From Flaccisagitta enflata (Eukaryota; Chaetognatha; Sagittoidea; Aphragmophora), in contig OZ231126.1 in NCBI GenBank assembly GCA_965153355.1, forward strand, positions 69,192,001-69,256,000: a DNA stretch of 64,000 nt, read 5' to 3'. Below, one piece after another: positions 1-12,195 of the stretch (within the stretch, counting starts at the first letter, position 1; each line of letters begins with the position of its first letter). Under the pieces are notes generated by a model, which did not search any database, was not told the DNA's origin, and was given only the letters and a program-made list of their open reading frames with translations. Position numbers and translations under genes: made by a program.

Positions 1-105
1 GTGGGGCGGGGGGGGGGGACGTACGGACGGACGGACAGATTCCCCCTGTGTTCTACAGGACTTCGTCCCCTTCGGGGCCGCTGCCCAAAAAGGAGAGTCT
101 GAGAG
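1..105 (+). repeat. Family B fold-back element, right-hand end (cut by window edge)
   Basis: A G-run and GGAC repeats are followed by the family B arm CCCTGTGTTCTACAGG, then GGGGCCGCTGCCCAAAA, which is the outer end seen in the other copies. The left part lies outside the window. Confidence 0.7.
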
Positions 106-171
106 ACTGAGACAAAAAATACGTCTCGTTTCATCATGCTTCCTCTTTTCAGTTTTTAGTCGGTTTCATTC

Positions 172-204
172 TTCTCTCTTCCTTTCTTTCTTTCTTTCTT
201 TCCT

Positions 205-276
<72 letters not shown>

Positions 277-294
277 TTTGTTCTTTCTTTCTTT
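172..294. repeat. (CTTT)n tetranucleotide microsatellite
   Basis: About 28 near-perfect TTTC units. The minus-strand (KERKKERK)n reading frame across it is a by-product of the repeat. Confidence 0.95.
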
Positions 295-365
295 TTGTTT
301 TTTTGTTTTATTTCCTATCTTTCCTTCTTTTTTCTTTTTCTTATCTTCCCCCGTTTTTTGCTCAA

Positions 366-1079
366 TTTCTTTCTTTTTGGACAGCGGCCCCGAAGGGGAG
401 GAAGTCCTGTAGAACACAGGGGGACTTCTGTTTGTCCGTTCGTTCCTCTGTTCGTCCCTCTGTTCGTCCGTTTGTTGGTTCATCCCCCCCCCCTCATCAG
501 GCCCATCAGGCCTCAAATCTGGCCTCTGAGACCTAAGATCTGGTCTCTCAGGCCTCAAATCCAGCCTCTTAGGCCTCAAATCCAGCCCCTCAGGCCCTAA
601 ATCCGGCCTCTCTGGCCTCAAATCCAACCTCTCAGGCCTTAAACCAGGCTTCTCAGGCCTAGAATCCAAATTCTCAGGCCTCAAATTAGGCCTCTCAGGC
701 GTCAAATTAGGCCTCTCAGGCCTCAAATCAGCTATCTAAGCCTCAATTTATAGCTCCTAGGCTTCAAATCAGTCCTCTGACATTTCAAGCCTTAATCCAG
801 TTCTCTCAAGCCTCAAGTCAGCCCTCTCAACTCAAGCTCCCGTTTGGCATTCTCAGGCATTACATCAGCCTTCTTGGACCTCAGTTTAGGCTCTTGAAGG
901 CCCTCAGTCAGCCCTCTATAGCATCTCATACGCTTCTTCAGGCAGGACGAAAGTCCCCCTGTGTTCTACAGGACTTTGTTCCCTTTGGGGCCGCTGCCCT
1001 GCTTCCCCTCACTCCAATTCTCAATCACTCAAAGCAGGGCAACGGGTATCGCTGACCACATATTGCCCTTGGGCGACCT

Positions 1080-1082
<3 letters not shown>
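366..1082 (-). mobile_element. Family B fold-back element, full length
   Basis: The left arm (about 376-430: GGACAGCGGCCCC, CCTGTAGAACACAGGGG) is the inverted copy of the right arm (about 948-1003). Between them lie GTCC-type repeats and about 20 imperfect 15-18 bp units of the form CTCAGGCCTCAAATC. The right side continues through GCCCTGCTTCCCC to ATTGCCCTTGGGCGACCTG, the asymmetric terminal extension that marks the other end of the family (compare 59030). No coding capacity is visible. The class is uncertain; fold-back or Helentron-related are both possible. Confidence 0.75.

Positions 1083-1137
<55 letters not shown>
1083..1137. repeat. (CT)n microsatellite
   Basis: About 27 CT units directly abutting the terminal GACCTG of the preceding family B element. 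Confidence 0.95.
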
Positions 1138-1141
<4 letters not shown>

Positions 1142-1286
1142 ATTTCTTATCTCGACTTGGTTGAAAGTGAAAAGCTTTGATTGAAACCCAAATGATGAAA
1201 GCCTTTCAATGCCATGCACATCATTGGCTTTCATGGAACGAAAACTTGCTCGTAAGGAGAGCATCAATTGGTGGAACTTCCATTTT

Positions 1287-1511
1287 TTAGGGGCGTGCTA
1301 TGCGACTCTACACCCCGCTATGTCGGTCCGTCGATTGGTTGGTCCGTCGATCGGTCGGTCCGTCGGTTGGTCGGTTGGTCCCCTTTTAACTTTTTTGGCG
1401 TTTTTGAGCTTTTTGTGCATACAGATCCTGCCCAGATGCCCTAGGGACCTTCTCCAGCACTGCTCCTGCCCACCCGCACGCAACTAGGGTAGCCGTGTAT
1501 CCAGCCTTGTT
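1287..1511 (+). mobile_element. Family A (Helentron-like, GTCY core) element
   Basis: It begins GCGTGCTATGCGACTCTACACC, has a GGTCGGTCCGTCGGT core, then CTCCTGCCC, CCCACCCGCACGCAACT and GTAGCCGTGTATCC, and ends CCTTGTT. Head, tetranucleotide core and tail are in the same order as in the other copies. No ORF. Confidence 0.75.
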
Positions 1512-1984
1512 AGTTTGGAAGTAAATTAGGGGTAATTTGAAAATCTGTGCTAAAAGAACGAGGAAGGAATTTTTGCTGCGTCCGCACCTTCAGTTTTATC
1601 CTTTTTGAAATACCAAATTACCACCTTTAAATTGTGCCACACGGAATGTTTTGCGCAGCATTCTGTCAATGACAATGTCAAACTGTCATGAGGATTGGGT
1701 ATTTATGCGCATATGGATGCTACTGCACCTACAAAGACGAAAATGTTACTTTCTTGTTGTATGTACATTAGAAACAAATTTATGTTTTGGTGCAGATTGT
1801 CCTAAAATTCTACATTTTCTTCATGGATTTCATCTTGAGCTGGGAAAGCATTCATGGATCATTTAAGAACTAAAATGTTCAGAAGTTCACTCGTCATAAT
1901 TCATTTGGGTTCAACATTTCAAGGGAAAGCAGCCACAAATGAAGAAAATTGAGAAAACCAGAAAAAGACAACCAATAAATGTGT
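1512..1984. other. Unassigned AT-rich sequence
   Basis: I see no convincing gene, tandem repeat or terminal repeat here. The longest open frame (1651-1866) has no recognisable motif. Confidence 0.4.
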
Positions 1985-2362
1985 GTTCCATTGGATATTT
2001 TTTGGTGTCCTAGCAGATACCCCATTCAGTGACTAGCTTTGAGTCTGACGTAGGAACCATTAATGAATGCATTGAGCAGAGATAAACAATTTGTTTTACA
2101 TCAGCTTAGCAAGTCACACTTGCCTTCAGAAATGAGGGTCAGGGGTTCGAATCCAAGATGGTCATAAAGGTAACACAGGAGTTTGAGGGAGCGATTAAAA
2201 CGCTGAGTCGGTCCCAAGCCCGACAACTGTGGTGACTTGCTATGCTGATGTAAAACAAATTGTATATCTCTGCTCAACGCATTCATTAAATGGTTCCTAC
2301 GTCAGACTCAAAGCCAGTCACAGACTGGATTATCTGCTAGGACACCAAAAAATATCCATTGG
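1985..2362. repeat. tRNA-derived SINE-like unit inside a ~131-bp inverted repeat
   Basis: Left arm 1985-2117 is the near-perfect reverse complement of 2232-2362 (shared blocks TTGGATATTTTTTGGTGTCC, GTCTGACGTAGGAACCAT and TTTACATCAGC). Between the arms, 2144-2154 is GGTTCGAATCC, a canonical tRNA B box, followed by AACACAGGAGTTTGAGGGAGCG. The element is presumably pol III-derived and is here folded back on itself. Confidence 0.7.
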
Positions 2363-2695
2363 AACAAATCATCAGCCTCTAGCAAGTCAGCCTTCATGGC
2401 CAAAAGGTTAGAACACTTGCCTTCAAAAATGAGGGACAGGGGTTCGAATCTAGGATGGGCGTAAAGGTAACACAGGAGTTTGAGGGAGCGCTTTTACCGC
2501 TGAGTTGGTCTTAAGCCGGACAATTGTGGTGACTTGCTATGCTGATGTAAAACAAATTGTAAATCTCTGCTCAACGCAATCATTAAATGGTTCCTATGTC
2601 TGACTCAAAGCCAGTCACAGACTGGATTATCTGCTAGGACACCAAAAAATATCCAATGGAACAAATCATTAGCCTTTAGCAAGTTAGCCTTCATT
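2363..2695 (+). repeat. Second tRNA-derived SINE-like unit (direct copy)
   Basis: A-box-like TGGCCAAAAGG at 2397-2407 and B box GGTTCGAATCT at 2441-2451 are about 34 bp apart, as in tRNA genes. The 3' body (GGTGACTTGCTATGCTGATG to AAAATATCCAATGGAACAAA) repeats that of the preceding unit in direct orientation. It has no tRNA cloverleaf or 3' acceptor, so it is a SINE, not a tRNA gene. Confidence 0.7.
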
Positions 2696-2826
2696 TCAGA
2701 AACAAAATGGTTAAAATTCATGTAATGGTAAAACTGTTCCAGACGCTTATTGAGCCGCTGCCCAAAAGGGAAATCCAAAAAGCTCGTCAGGTCTCAAAAA
2801 GCTGAAAGAACTTTTTTTCTTCAACT

Positions 2827-3303
2827 CTTTTGGGCAGAGGCCCCAAAGAGGACAAAGTCCTGTAGAACACAGGGGGAATCTGTCTGTCCATCCATCTGTT
2901 CATTCATACGTCTATCCGTCCCCCCCTGCTCCATCCTCAGGGCTTTGTCTCATTTGGGGCCCAAATCAGAATTGTTTGGCCCAAATCCCAGCAAAAAAGC
3001 CCAAATCCAAGCAAAATAGTCCAAATCTGGCAAGAAAACCTGGATTCTGGTCTAAGTTCTATCATCTTGGCCCTTTAGACCTAGATTCTAGATTCTGATA
3101 CCTTGATTCTGGCTTCAAAAACCCACATCCTAGCCTCAGAGACCCAAAGCTTGACCTCTGGGACCCAGATTCTGGTACTGTGTTCTACAGGATTTTGTCC
3201 CCCCCCCCTGGGCCGCTGCCCTGCTCCCCCTCAACCTAAATCACATACTATTCCAGCAGGGCACGGGTACTGCGGACCACCTACTGCCATGCCTTTGGGC
3301 TGC
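2827..3303 (-). mobile_element. Family B fold-back element
   Basis: The left arm TTTTGGGCAGAGGCCCC...CCTGTAGAACACAGGGGG is followed by GTCC repeats, then units of GCCCAAATCC(A/C)AGCAAAA and ACCCAGATTCTGG. The right arm (about 3176-3215) reads GTGTTCTACAGGATTTTGTC...GGGCCGCTGCCCTGC and ends near ATGCCTTTGGGCTGCTACT. The right boundary is about 38 bp from the predicted splice donor of the vWA exon. Confidence 0.7.
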
Positions 3304-3341
3304 TACTTCAAACTATTGATTGAATTCACACTATGTCTCAC

Positions 3342-3953
3342 TTGTAGGTGTTGTAGTTGAATTTGTAGAGTTACAAACACAGGTATCCAAGGCTCCAAGC
3401 GTTGTGCCCAAATCCGACATATCCGCAATTGTTAGTACACGGAAGTTTTTGTTGTTGACGATCTGTAGAAGTTCTGCATCGTCAACATTTCTGCCAACTC
3501 CTATGGCATTCATAGTGATGCCGGTATTGGCGGCTGTAGTGGCTGGACCAGTAACGGAATCACTACTCTCGCCATCGGTGATTACGACGATGGCCTTAAC
3601 TCTGTTTACGTCACCGACGCTGGCGAAATGTAATATAGCTGTAGTAATAACAGCTCCGGTATTAGATCCACCATTTGGATAAACGACGCCTTCGATTGCC
3701 ATTTTTGAGCCAATGATTTCTAAAGTTGCGGAAGCTTCCAGCGTCAAATGAGTTGTGATGGAAGATTTGTAAACGATGAAACCAACGCGAGTCCCATTTG
3801 CGCCGATGGTGAAATCTTCAAGTGAATCGGCGATGGCATTTTTAGCCATGTCGAAATCGCTTGAACTCACGCTGCCACTCCCATTAAGGACATACATGAT
3901 GTCGAGGTTTTTGCAGCCGGAGGAGGATCTTGTCAATCCCGAGGATTGGGATC
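3342..3953 (-). CDS. von Willebrand factor A (vWA) domain exon of an extracellular or matrix-type protein (partial gene)
   Basis: This is a single coding exon of an unidentified gene; neighbouring exons were not found. The open frame runs 4041-3331, and the boundaries chosen here are splice sites. The acceptor is a pyrimidine-rich stretch ending ATCTACTGTATCAG just above 3953, and the donor is CAA/GTGAGA just below 3342. These give 612 bp with phase 1 at both ends, the symmetric arrangement usual for shuffled extracellular modules. The translation (about 204 residues) spans a whole vWA fold: a first strand with GSGSV and a downstream VITDGES strand. Known vWA proteins (collagens, matrilins, integrins) bind metal through a MIDAS of DxSxS, T and D. 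Here the DxSxS Asp is Asn (codon at 3883-3885), while both Ser, the GGSNTG Thr and the TDG Asp remain. An Asn/Ser/Thr-rich tail with CVC follows. Family B termini lie within about 40-90 bp on both sides. An alternative is an exon captured by repeats, or a pseudo-exon; no frameshift or stop is seen. Confidence 0.75.
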
Positions 3954-4032
3954 CTGATACAGTAGATGGGAAACAAAAAAGAAAGCTAGAGTCGGAATCT
4001 ATTGTCAAACTGCAATAAATGAAGTCTTGATA

Positions 4033-4329
4033 ATAGGTCACCCAAGGGCAATATGGATTCGGAGAATGTGGTTGAAAAGAAAAGAAAGAAAATACAGACG
4101 TACAGACGCAAGGGGAGAGTAGACTAGAAATAGATATTCGGTGTTCAAAAACTCTTAAGATTAAGTCATCGACGAGAATGTGAAATTCTGGGTCCCGGAT
4201 AAAACATTACAAATACAGTTTTACCCAATCATGTCTTTAATTTCTGCTGGTTTGGGAGAGGGAAGGGTATGCAAAATATGTGCTATGATTAAATAACATA
4301 CTATCAAAAGAAAAAAAAACCTTCACTAA
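4033..4329 (+). repeat. Possible degraded family B left terminus plus unassigned sequence
   Basis: The segment opens with AGGTCACCCAAGGGCAATAT, matching the family B start (GGTCGCCCAAGGGCAATAT at 59034), but the usual ATACCCGTTGCCCTGC continuation is absent. The rest has no recognisable feature. Confidence 0.4.
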
Positions 4330-4743
4330 CTTTCCTCCTTTGGGGCCTAGTCTGACCCAAATTCTGCCAAAAAGCCCAAATCCAAGCAATATGGACCAAA
4401 TCTAAGCAAAACGTCCAAAATCTGGTCAGAGTTTAGGCATCAGAGGCCACAATATAGGTCAAATAATGGGTCAAAATTGTGGACCTCAGGCCAGATTTGG
4501 GCCATTCTGCTTGGATTTGGGCCATTACGCTTGGATTTGGACCATAATGATAGGATTTGGGCCATATTGATTGGATTTGGGCTATTTGGCAGGATTTGGG
4601 TCAGAATAGGCCCCAAAGGAGAAGAAGCCCCGAGGATGGGGCAGGGGGGATGGACAGACTGACAGACGGACATACAGATGGATGGAGAGACTCCCCCTGT
4701 GTTCTACAGGACTTCGTTGCCTTCAGGGCCGCTGCCCAAAAAG
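4330..4743 (+). mobile_element. Family B fold-back element, right-hand portion
   Basis: Tandem units of GGCCATT(A/C)(C/T)GCTTGGATTTG and its inverse CCAAATC(C/T)AAGCA precede GGACAGACTGACAGACGGAC. The standard arm CCCCCTGTGTTCTACAGGAC and end GGGCCGCTGCCCAAAAAGC follow. The two halves of the tandem region are roughly inverted copies, as in a fold-back element. Confidence 0.65.
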
Positions 4744-4810
4744 CAAAAAAAAAAAAAAACAAAACAAAAAAAAGCAAAAACAAAAACATAAGGCATGAAG
4801 ATCAGGGATT

Positions 4811-4991
4811 TTTAGACGCGTGCTACGCGACTCTACACCCCGCTTTGTCGGTCGGTCGGTCGGTCACACTTCACTTTTTTTATGATTTTTATGTTTGGAC
4901 CTCACCGCTCCTGCCCAAATGGTCTAGTGACCTCAAATATGGCCCCTGCCCACCCGCACGCGACTTCGGTAGCCGTGTATCCGGCCTTGTT
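4811..4991 (+). mobile_element. Family A (Helentron-like) element
   Basis: A complete head (GACGCGTGCTACGCGACTCT), (GGTC)4 core, CTCCTGCCC, GGCCCCTGCCC, inverted subterminal CGCACGCGACT, stem-loop GCCGTGTATCCGGC and CTTGTT end are present. It makes a good reference copy. Confidence 0.85.
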
Positions 4992-5410
4992 TTAATTGCA
5001 AGGTATGTGGCTTTACTGCAAAGGGGCGGCAGATGCACGGATGCAAAGGTCAATGGTGCAATTTGGCAAGGTGGTGATGGCCAACGTGACAACTCTTTCA
5101 CATGCAGACGGGCTGATGCAACCTTAAATCTGTTTCCAGGGCAATTGAGTCAGATTGGCTCAATCAGACAAAATCTGTATAAACAGCTGTAATAAAAGTC
5201 ATTTTCGATGAACGGACTTTTCGACAATTTGAGCTCTAGTCAGTATATGTAAATGAAGACAGAGGCGCTGATTGTGTAGCAGCGCGCAGCGCCGCTGCTC
5301 GGAAGAATTGGTGGTCGTTCGGAAGGTTCCAAGAGCCAGGAAGGTAAAAAAATTGGAAAAAAGAAGGGAAAAGAAAGAAAAAGAAGGAAATAAGAGAGGA
5401 ATAGAGAGAA
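4992..5410. other. Unassigned spacer
   Basis: Mixed-composition sequence with a purine-rich end (AAGAAAGAAAAAGAAGG). No gene or element is recognised between the two family A copies. Confidence 0.4.
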
Positions 5411-5595
5411 AAACAAGGCCGGATACACGGCCACCAGTTGCGGACGGGTGGGCAGGGGCGGAAATGCGCGTTTTCCCACTTTTCGACTCGAGCGTGACGG
5501 ACCAACCGACCGACCAACCGACCAACCGACCGACCGACCGACGGACGGACGGACGGACAAAGCCTCTTATAGAGTTGCGTGTCCGCAACTAAAAA
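5411..5595 (-). mobile_element. Family A variant element
   Basis: On the plus strand it starts AAACAAGGCCGGATACACGG, has a long CCGACCAACCGACC core and ends with the hairpin GTTGCGTGTCCGCAACTAAAA. The hairpin variant GTTGCGGACACGCAAC is shared with the copy at 22173. Confidence 0.8.
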
Positions 5596-5596
5596 G

Positions 5597-5602
5597 AGAG
5601 AG

Positions 5603-5692
<90 letters not shown>
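5597..5692. repeat. (GA)n microsatellite
   Basis: Begins as GAGAGAGAAAGAAAG and becomes pure GA. It abuts the TAAAAA end of the family A variant. Confidence 0.95.
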
Positions 5693-8286
<2,594 letters not shown>

Positions 8287-8446
8287 ATATTGCAGAGGAA
8301 ATGACCTTCGGCTAAAAGTGGAAGTGAGGAAAATAGATTTCGGATGAAGTCTTAAGTCGCCTTGAAGAAAATTGGGGCCGAAACGTCGACCATCATAGAG
8401 GGTCAAAACCACGTGCAATACAATTTTCACATAAACACACAAACAC
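8287..8446 (+). other. Unassigned spacer with GGGGCCGAAACGTCGACC motif
   Basis: It contains CCTTGAAGAAAATTGGGGCC followed by GAAACGTCGACC, a motif style common in invertebrate repeats. Nothing else is recognised. Confidence 0.35.
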
Positions 8447-8611
<165 letters not shown>

Positions 8612-9572
8612 GTACTCGAACTAGCAGTGGATTTTTTCTACTGCTAGCAGATAGCATTTTTGAAAATTTTCTGCTAGCACTGCTAGCAGAAAGTAGCAGT
8701 TATAGATCTAGAATAGTTTATAACCAGATCGGAAGGCACCAATAGAGTTATGTGTTAAGGAGTAAAATTCAAACATTTGTATTATACTTTGAACATTATA
8801 TTGATTGAAGCATATATTTCATTCTATTGACAAATAATTATCTGGGAAATTATCTTGAAATGGCTGAAAGGTAACACCAAAAGAGTCGCTTCTTCTTTTA
8901 TCATTCTTCATATAGCTAGATCTTGCTATTAGAGCAATTTAAGACTGATTATAGTCATGAAACTCATTATTGTAAAGATTAATAATCAATCAAGCATATC
9001 TTTGAAAGAAAAAAAAATGTTTGTTTACTGAAGATAAGTATTGAATAGATTTAAGCTAATAGCAGGAATTGCTCCGTGATAAAGACAACATAATTAATAT
9101 TATCAATTTAAGTTCAACTGGCTATAAAAAAATTAGATTTTGATTCAAGCAATTCAAAGATAACTAAAAATTGGAAAATAACGATAATATTTTTCATACA
9201 TACTAAAAGTGCCACAACATATGTAGTATAAAATGATAGGTAAGTTGCAAGTTGTTTAGTAAGTCTATTCTGTTGATCCTAATGTTTCAAGATTAAATTC
9301 ATTTATGCGGAAAGAGAGCTGAATTTCTTTTTCCATTTTAAATGATCAAACTAATTCATCAAATGATATGACAATGACATACTGATTCTCTTATGACAAT
9401 TTATTGATGCTGTATTCTTCATGACGATATTCCCTCTATTTTACTCTCATTGCAATTGTGCCAAATGGTCAAACTAAATACAAAAATGATTTTAGGCTCT
9501 ATTGTATTTACTTTCTTCAAAACAATGGACCCCAATGTAAGATTTTGGGAAAAGAAGTCCTGCTTTCTTATG

Positions 9573-9575
<3 letters not shown>
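8612..9575. other. AT-rich spacer with clustered CTGCTAGCAG palindromes
   Basis: Positions 8620-8705 contain repeated overlapping copies of the palindrome CTGCTAGCAG and half-sites (CTAGCAGT, AGTAGCAG). The rest is AT-rich with no gene seen. Confidence 0.5.
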
Positions 9576-9630
<55 letters not shown>

Positions 9631-9631
9631 A

Positions 9632-9675
<44 letters not shown>
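9576..9675. repeat. (AC)n microsatellite
   Basis: CA repeat interrupted by two CCCACA steps near 9626-9638. Confidence 0.95.
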
Positions 9676-9676
<1 letters not shown>

Positions 9677-9939
9677 CCTATCCTCACTATACACAAACTG
9701 AAAAAATATGGAAGAGGACCTTGTGAGCCCTCACTGACTAGTTACTACGCGCATCGCTCCTAGTTTTCCATTTAGCAAAACTAACTTAGCAAACCTCTAT
9801 TCTGAGTCTAACCAAAAACGCTAAATCTAACCAAAATAGATGATAAATACTTTTGAACAAGATGGACATTTTTAGGATCGCGTGTGAACCTTGTATGCTT
9901 GCATTTTTATTAGAAACCATTTTCGTAGTTGTACTAACT

Positions 9940-10103
9940 ACCTATAACGGATTGCGTAATGGCAATCCGCCTACAGTGAATATGAAATCTTGGTCCTTGA
10001 TATCATTTCTTTATATTTCCTACGTTATTTCCTACGTTTTTATTTCCTATGGGAATTTGTCATCAACAGAAAGAAAAATTGTTGGTCCCCTGGTATCCGT
10101 TTT
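9940..10103 (+). repeat. Degraded pogo-like MITE interior
   Basis: TAACGGATTGCG...CAATCCGCCTACAGTGAATA...TTGGTCC at the left and GTTGGTCCCCTGGTATCCGTTT at the right match the interior of the intact MITE at 37805. The CAGTTGAACCCC ends are not preserved. Confidence 0.5.
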
Positions 10104-10265
10104 TCTGTAAATTGGAGAATTCTGGCCTCCTTTTGTAAGGGCAATGTTGTTTCAACTTTCATAAGTATCAGTACCTTGGTAGAGAATGCCGGTGGTCCCA
10201 TATGGTTGTACCTCGATTCTTTCCTCTAAGGGTTTGGTTTTCTAACCAATATTGCTAGTGTCAGT
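10104..10265 (+). repeat. Host repeat X, copy 1, left part (interrupted by hAT element)
   Basis: CTGTAAATTGGAGAATTCTGG through ATTGCTAGTGTCAGT matches 18464-18622 closely. The copy resumes at 18237 after the hAT-like insertion. The two parts together (about 250 bp without the duplicated 8 bp) equal the uninterrupted copy 2 (about 245 bp). Confidence 0.85.
10258..10265. repeat. 8-bp target site duplication, left (GTGTCAGT)
   Basis: Identical to 18237-18244 on the far side of the insertion. The uninterrupted paralogue carries a single GTGTCAGT at 18615-18622. Confidence 0.85.
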
Positions 10266-10271
10266 TAGAGA

Positions 10272-10460
10272 TGCAGAAGCGGAAGCGGAAGCGGAAGCGG
10301 GTGGAAGCTGTAGTTTGAGCATGGAAGCGGAATCGGGAGCGGAAGCGCAATTTTGAAATTAGGCGGAAGCGGAAGCGAAAATTTTTTTTGATGCCCAATG
10401 GAAGCGGAAGCGGAAGCGAAAGGACATAATCCGCTTCCGCTTCCGCTTCCACTTCCACTT
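10272..10460. repeat. (GGAAGC)n subterminal repeats, left side of hAT element
   Basis: Clusters of GGAAGC hexamers on the plus strand switch to GCTTCC on the same strand near 10430-10455, so the array is itself inverted. Such arrays beside the ends may be transposase-binding sites (inference). Confidence 0.8.
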
Positions 10461-10711
10461 CAGATCCTGACAATGTTTTGACAATAATCATGTCAATTTT
10501 AATGATTCTTAATTTTAGTACAATTTATTCATTTTTTTGTTTTTTTTTTCTTCTCTTTGTGTTATTATTTTTTATTATTGATTTGTATATTTTTTCTTCA
10601 TCTGTTTGTCTCTGTTGGTCTATCCTTTTATTCTCTTTTTGCTTTATCTGAATTTTTTCTGTCTGTTTGTCTATCTCTGTCTGTCTGTCTGTCTTTTGCT
10701 CACTCACTCTC

Positions 10712-11345
<634 letters not shown>

Positions 11346-11699
11346 CGCAGGGATCCAAAGTGTATTGCTATGATCAAACTAATGTAATCTTTTTTCCAGG
11401 AAAAACGGCTGTCAATCTGTCTCATGTCTACAGATAATGGATCGCCCATTTTATTTCCTTGTAAACGCACGGACTTAATGCAGAACTAATTTTTCTTTTC
11501 ACAGGCAATATTGTGCACTAATTTGGCCACGAACTCACCAACTCTTCAAAGACAGTCTGCTTATCTTAATAATGTAAATCATAACCATCTTCAACAACTT
11601 GAACATAACATACATAGCAGGTTAACTTACAAAAGAATTTTGCCCTTGCTTTGAATCAGGTCTTGGCGCGGCAAATCCCCGAAGGCCATTGCGCGACTC

Positions 11700-12010
11700 T
11701 CGAATTTCCCTTCAACGGACCTCCGTCTTCGCCCCAGCTTAGACCAAAGACTCCATGGTGACAAACGCACGGCAATCAACTCACGGCGACCAACGCATGG
11801 CGACCAACCCACGGCGATTAACTCACGGCGACTAACTCACGACAACAAGCTCATGGCGTCAAACTTGGCAAAAACAAAAACAAAAACAAAAAAACGACTA
11901 ACTCCTGGCCACGAACTCATCAAGACCAACTCCAAGCAACAAACTCACGCCAACGAATACCGGATGCTAATTTCATCAACAACAAATCCACGGCAACGCC
12001 TCAATGCAAT
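11700..12010. repeat. Degenerate ~14-bp repeats in LINE 5' region
   Basis: Imperfect units of the form CAACTCACGGCGAC recur about ten times, densest at 11758-11850. There is no ORF. It may be the LINE 5' UTR or a separate insertion. Confidence 0.6.
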
Positions 12011-12195
12011 ACAACACTTGAATGTAGGCATCCTATTTGTATTTTTGTATCCTAAAAAAAGAAAAAAAATCTAGTGAGTGTACTTTCCGATTTAAACAGT
12101 ACAGTATCCTGGCAAAGAGGAACTTCTTGGACTAAAGGCCCACTTTTATTTTTACTTTTATTTATTTTTGGCCTCAAAAGCTGAGTCTATCGTAA

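Noticed and set aside
540-900. Regularly spaced short repeats resembling a CRISPR array
   Set aside because: Units are contiguous degenerate tandem repeats without unique spacers, inside a family B element in a eukaryotic window.
2391-2470. True tRNA gene
   Set aside because: A and B boxes are present but there is no acceptor stem or anticodon arm pairing; the sequence recurs as a SINE body.
4557-5192. 211-residue plus-strand frame
   Set aside because: It runs through a family B end and a family A element; the amino-acid sequence is translated repeat.
8360-8395. CTTGAAGA...GGCC-GAAACGTC as a hammerhead ribozyme core (as in Penelope-like elements)
   Set aside because: The CUGANGA box is not intact (TTGAAGA), and neither stem I nor stem III can be drawn convincingly; no Penelope sequence is nearby.
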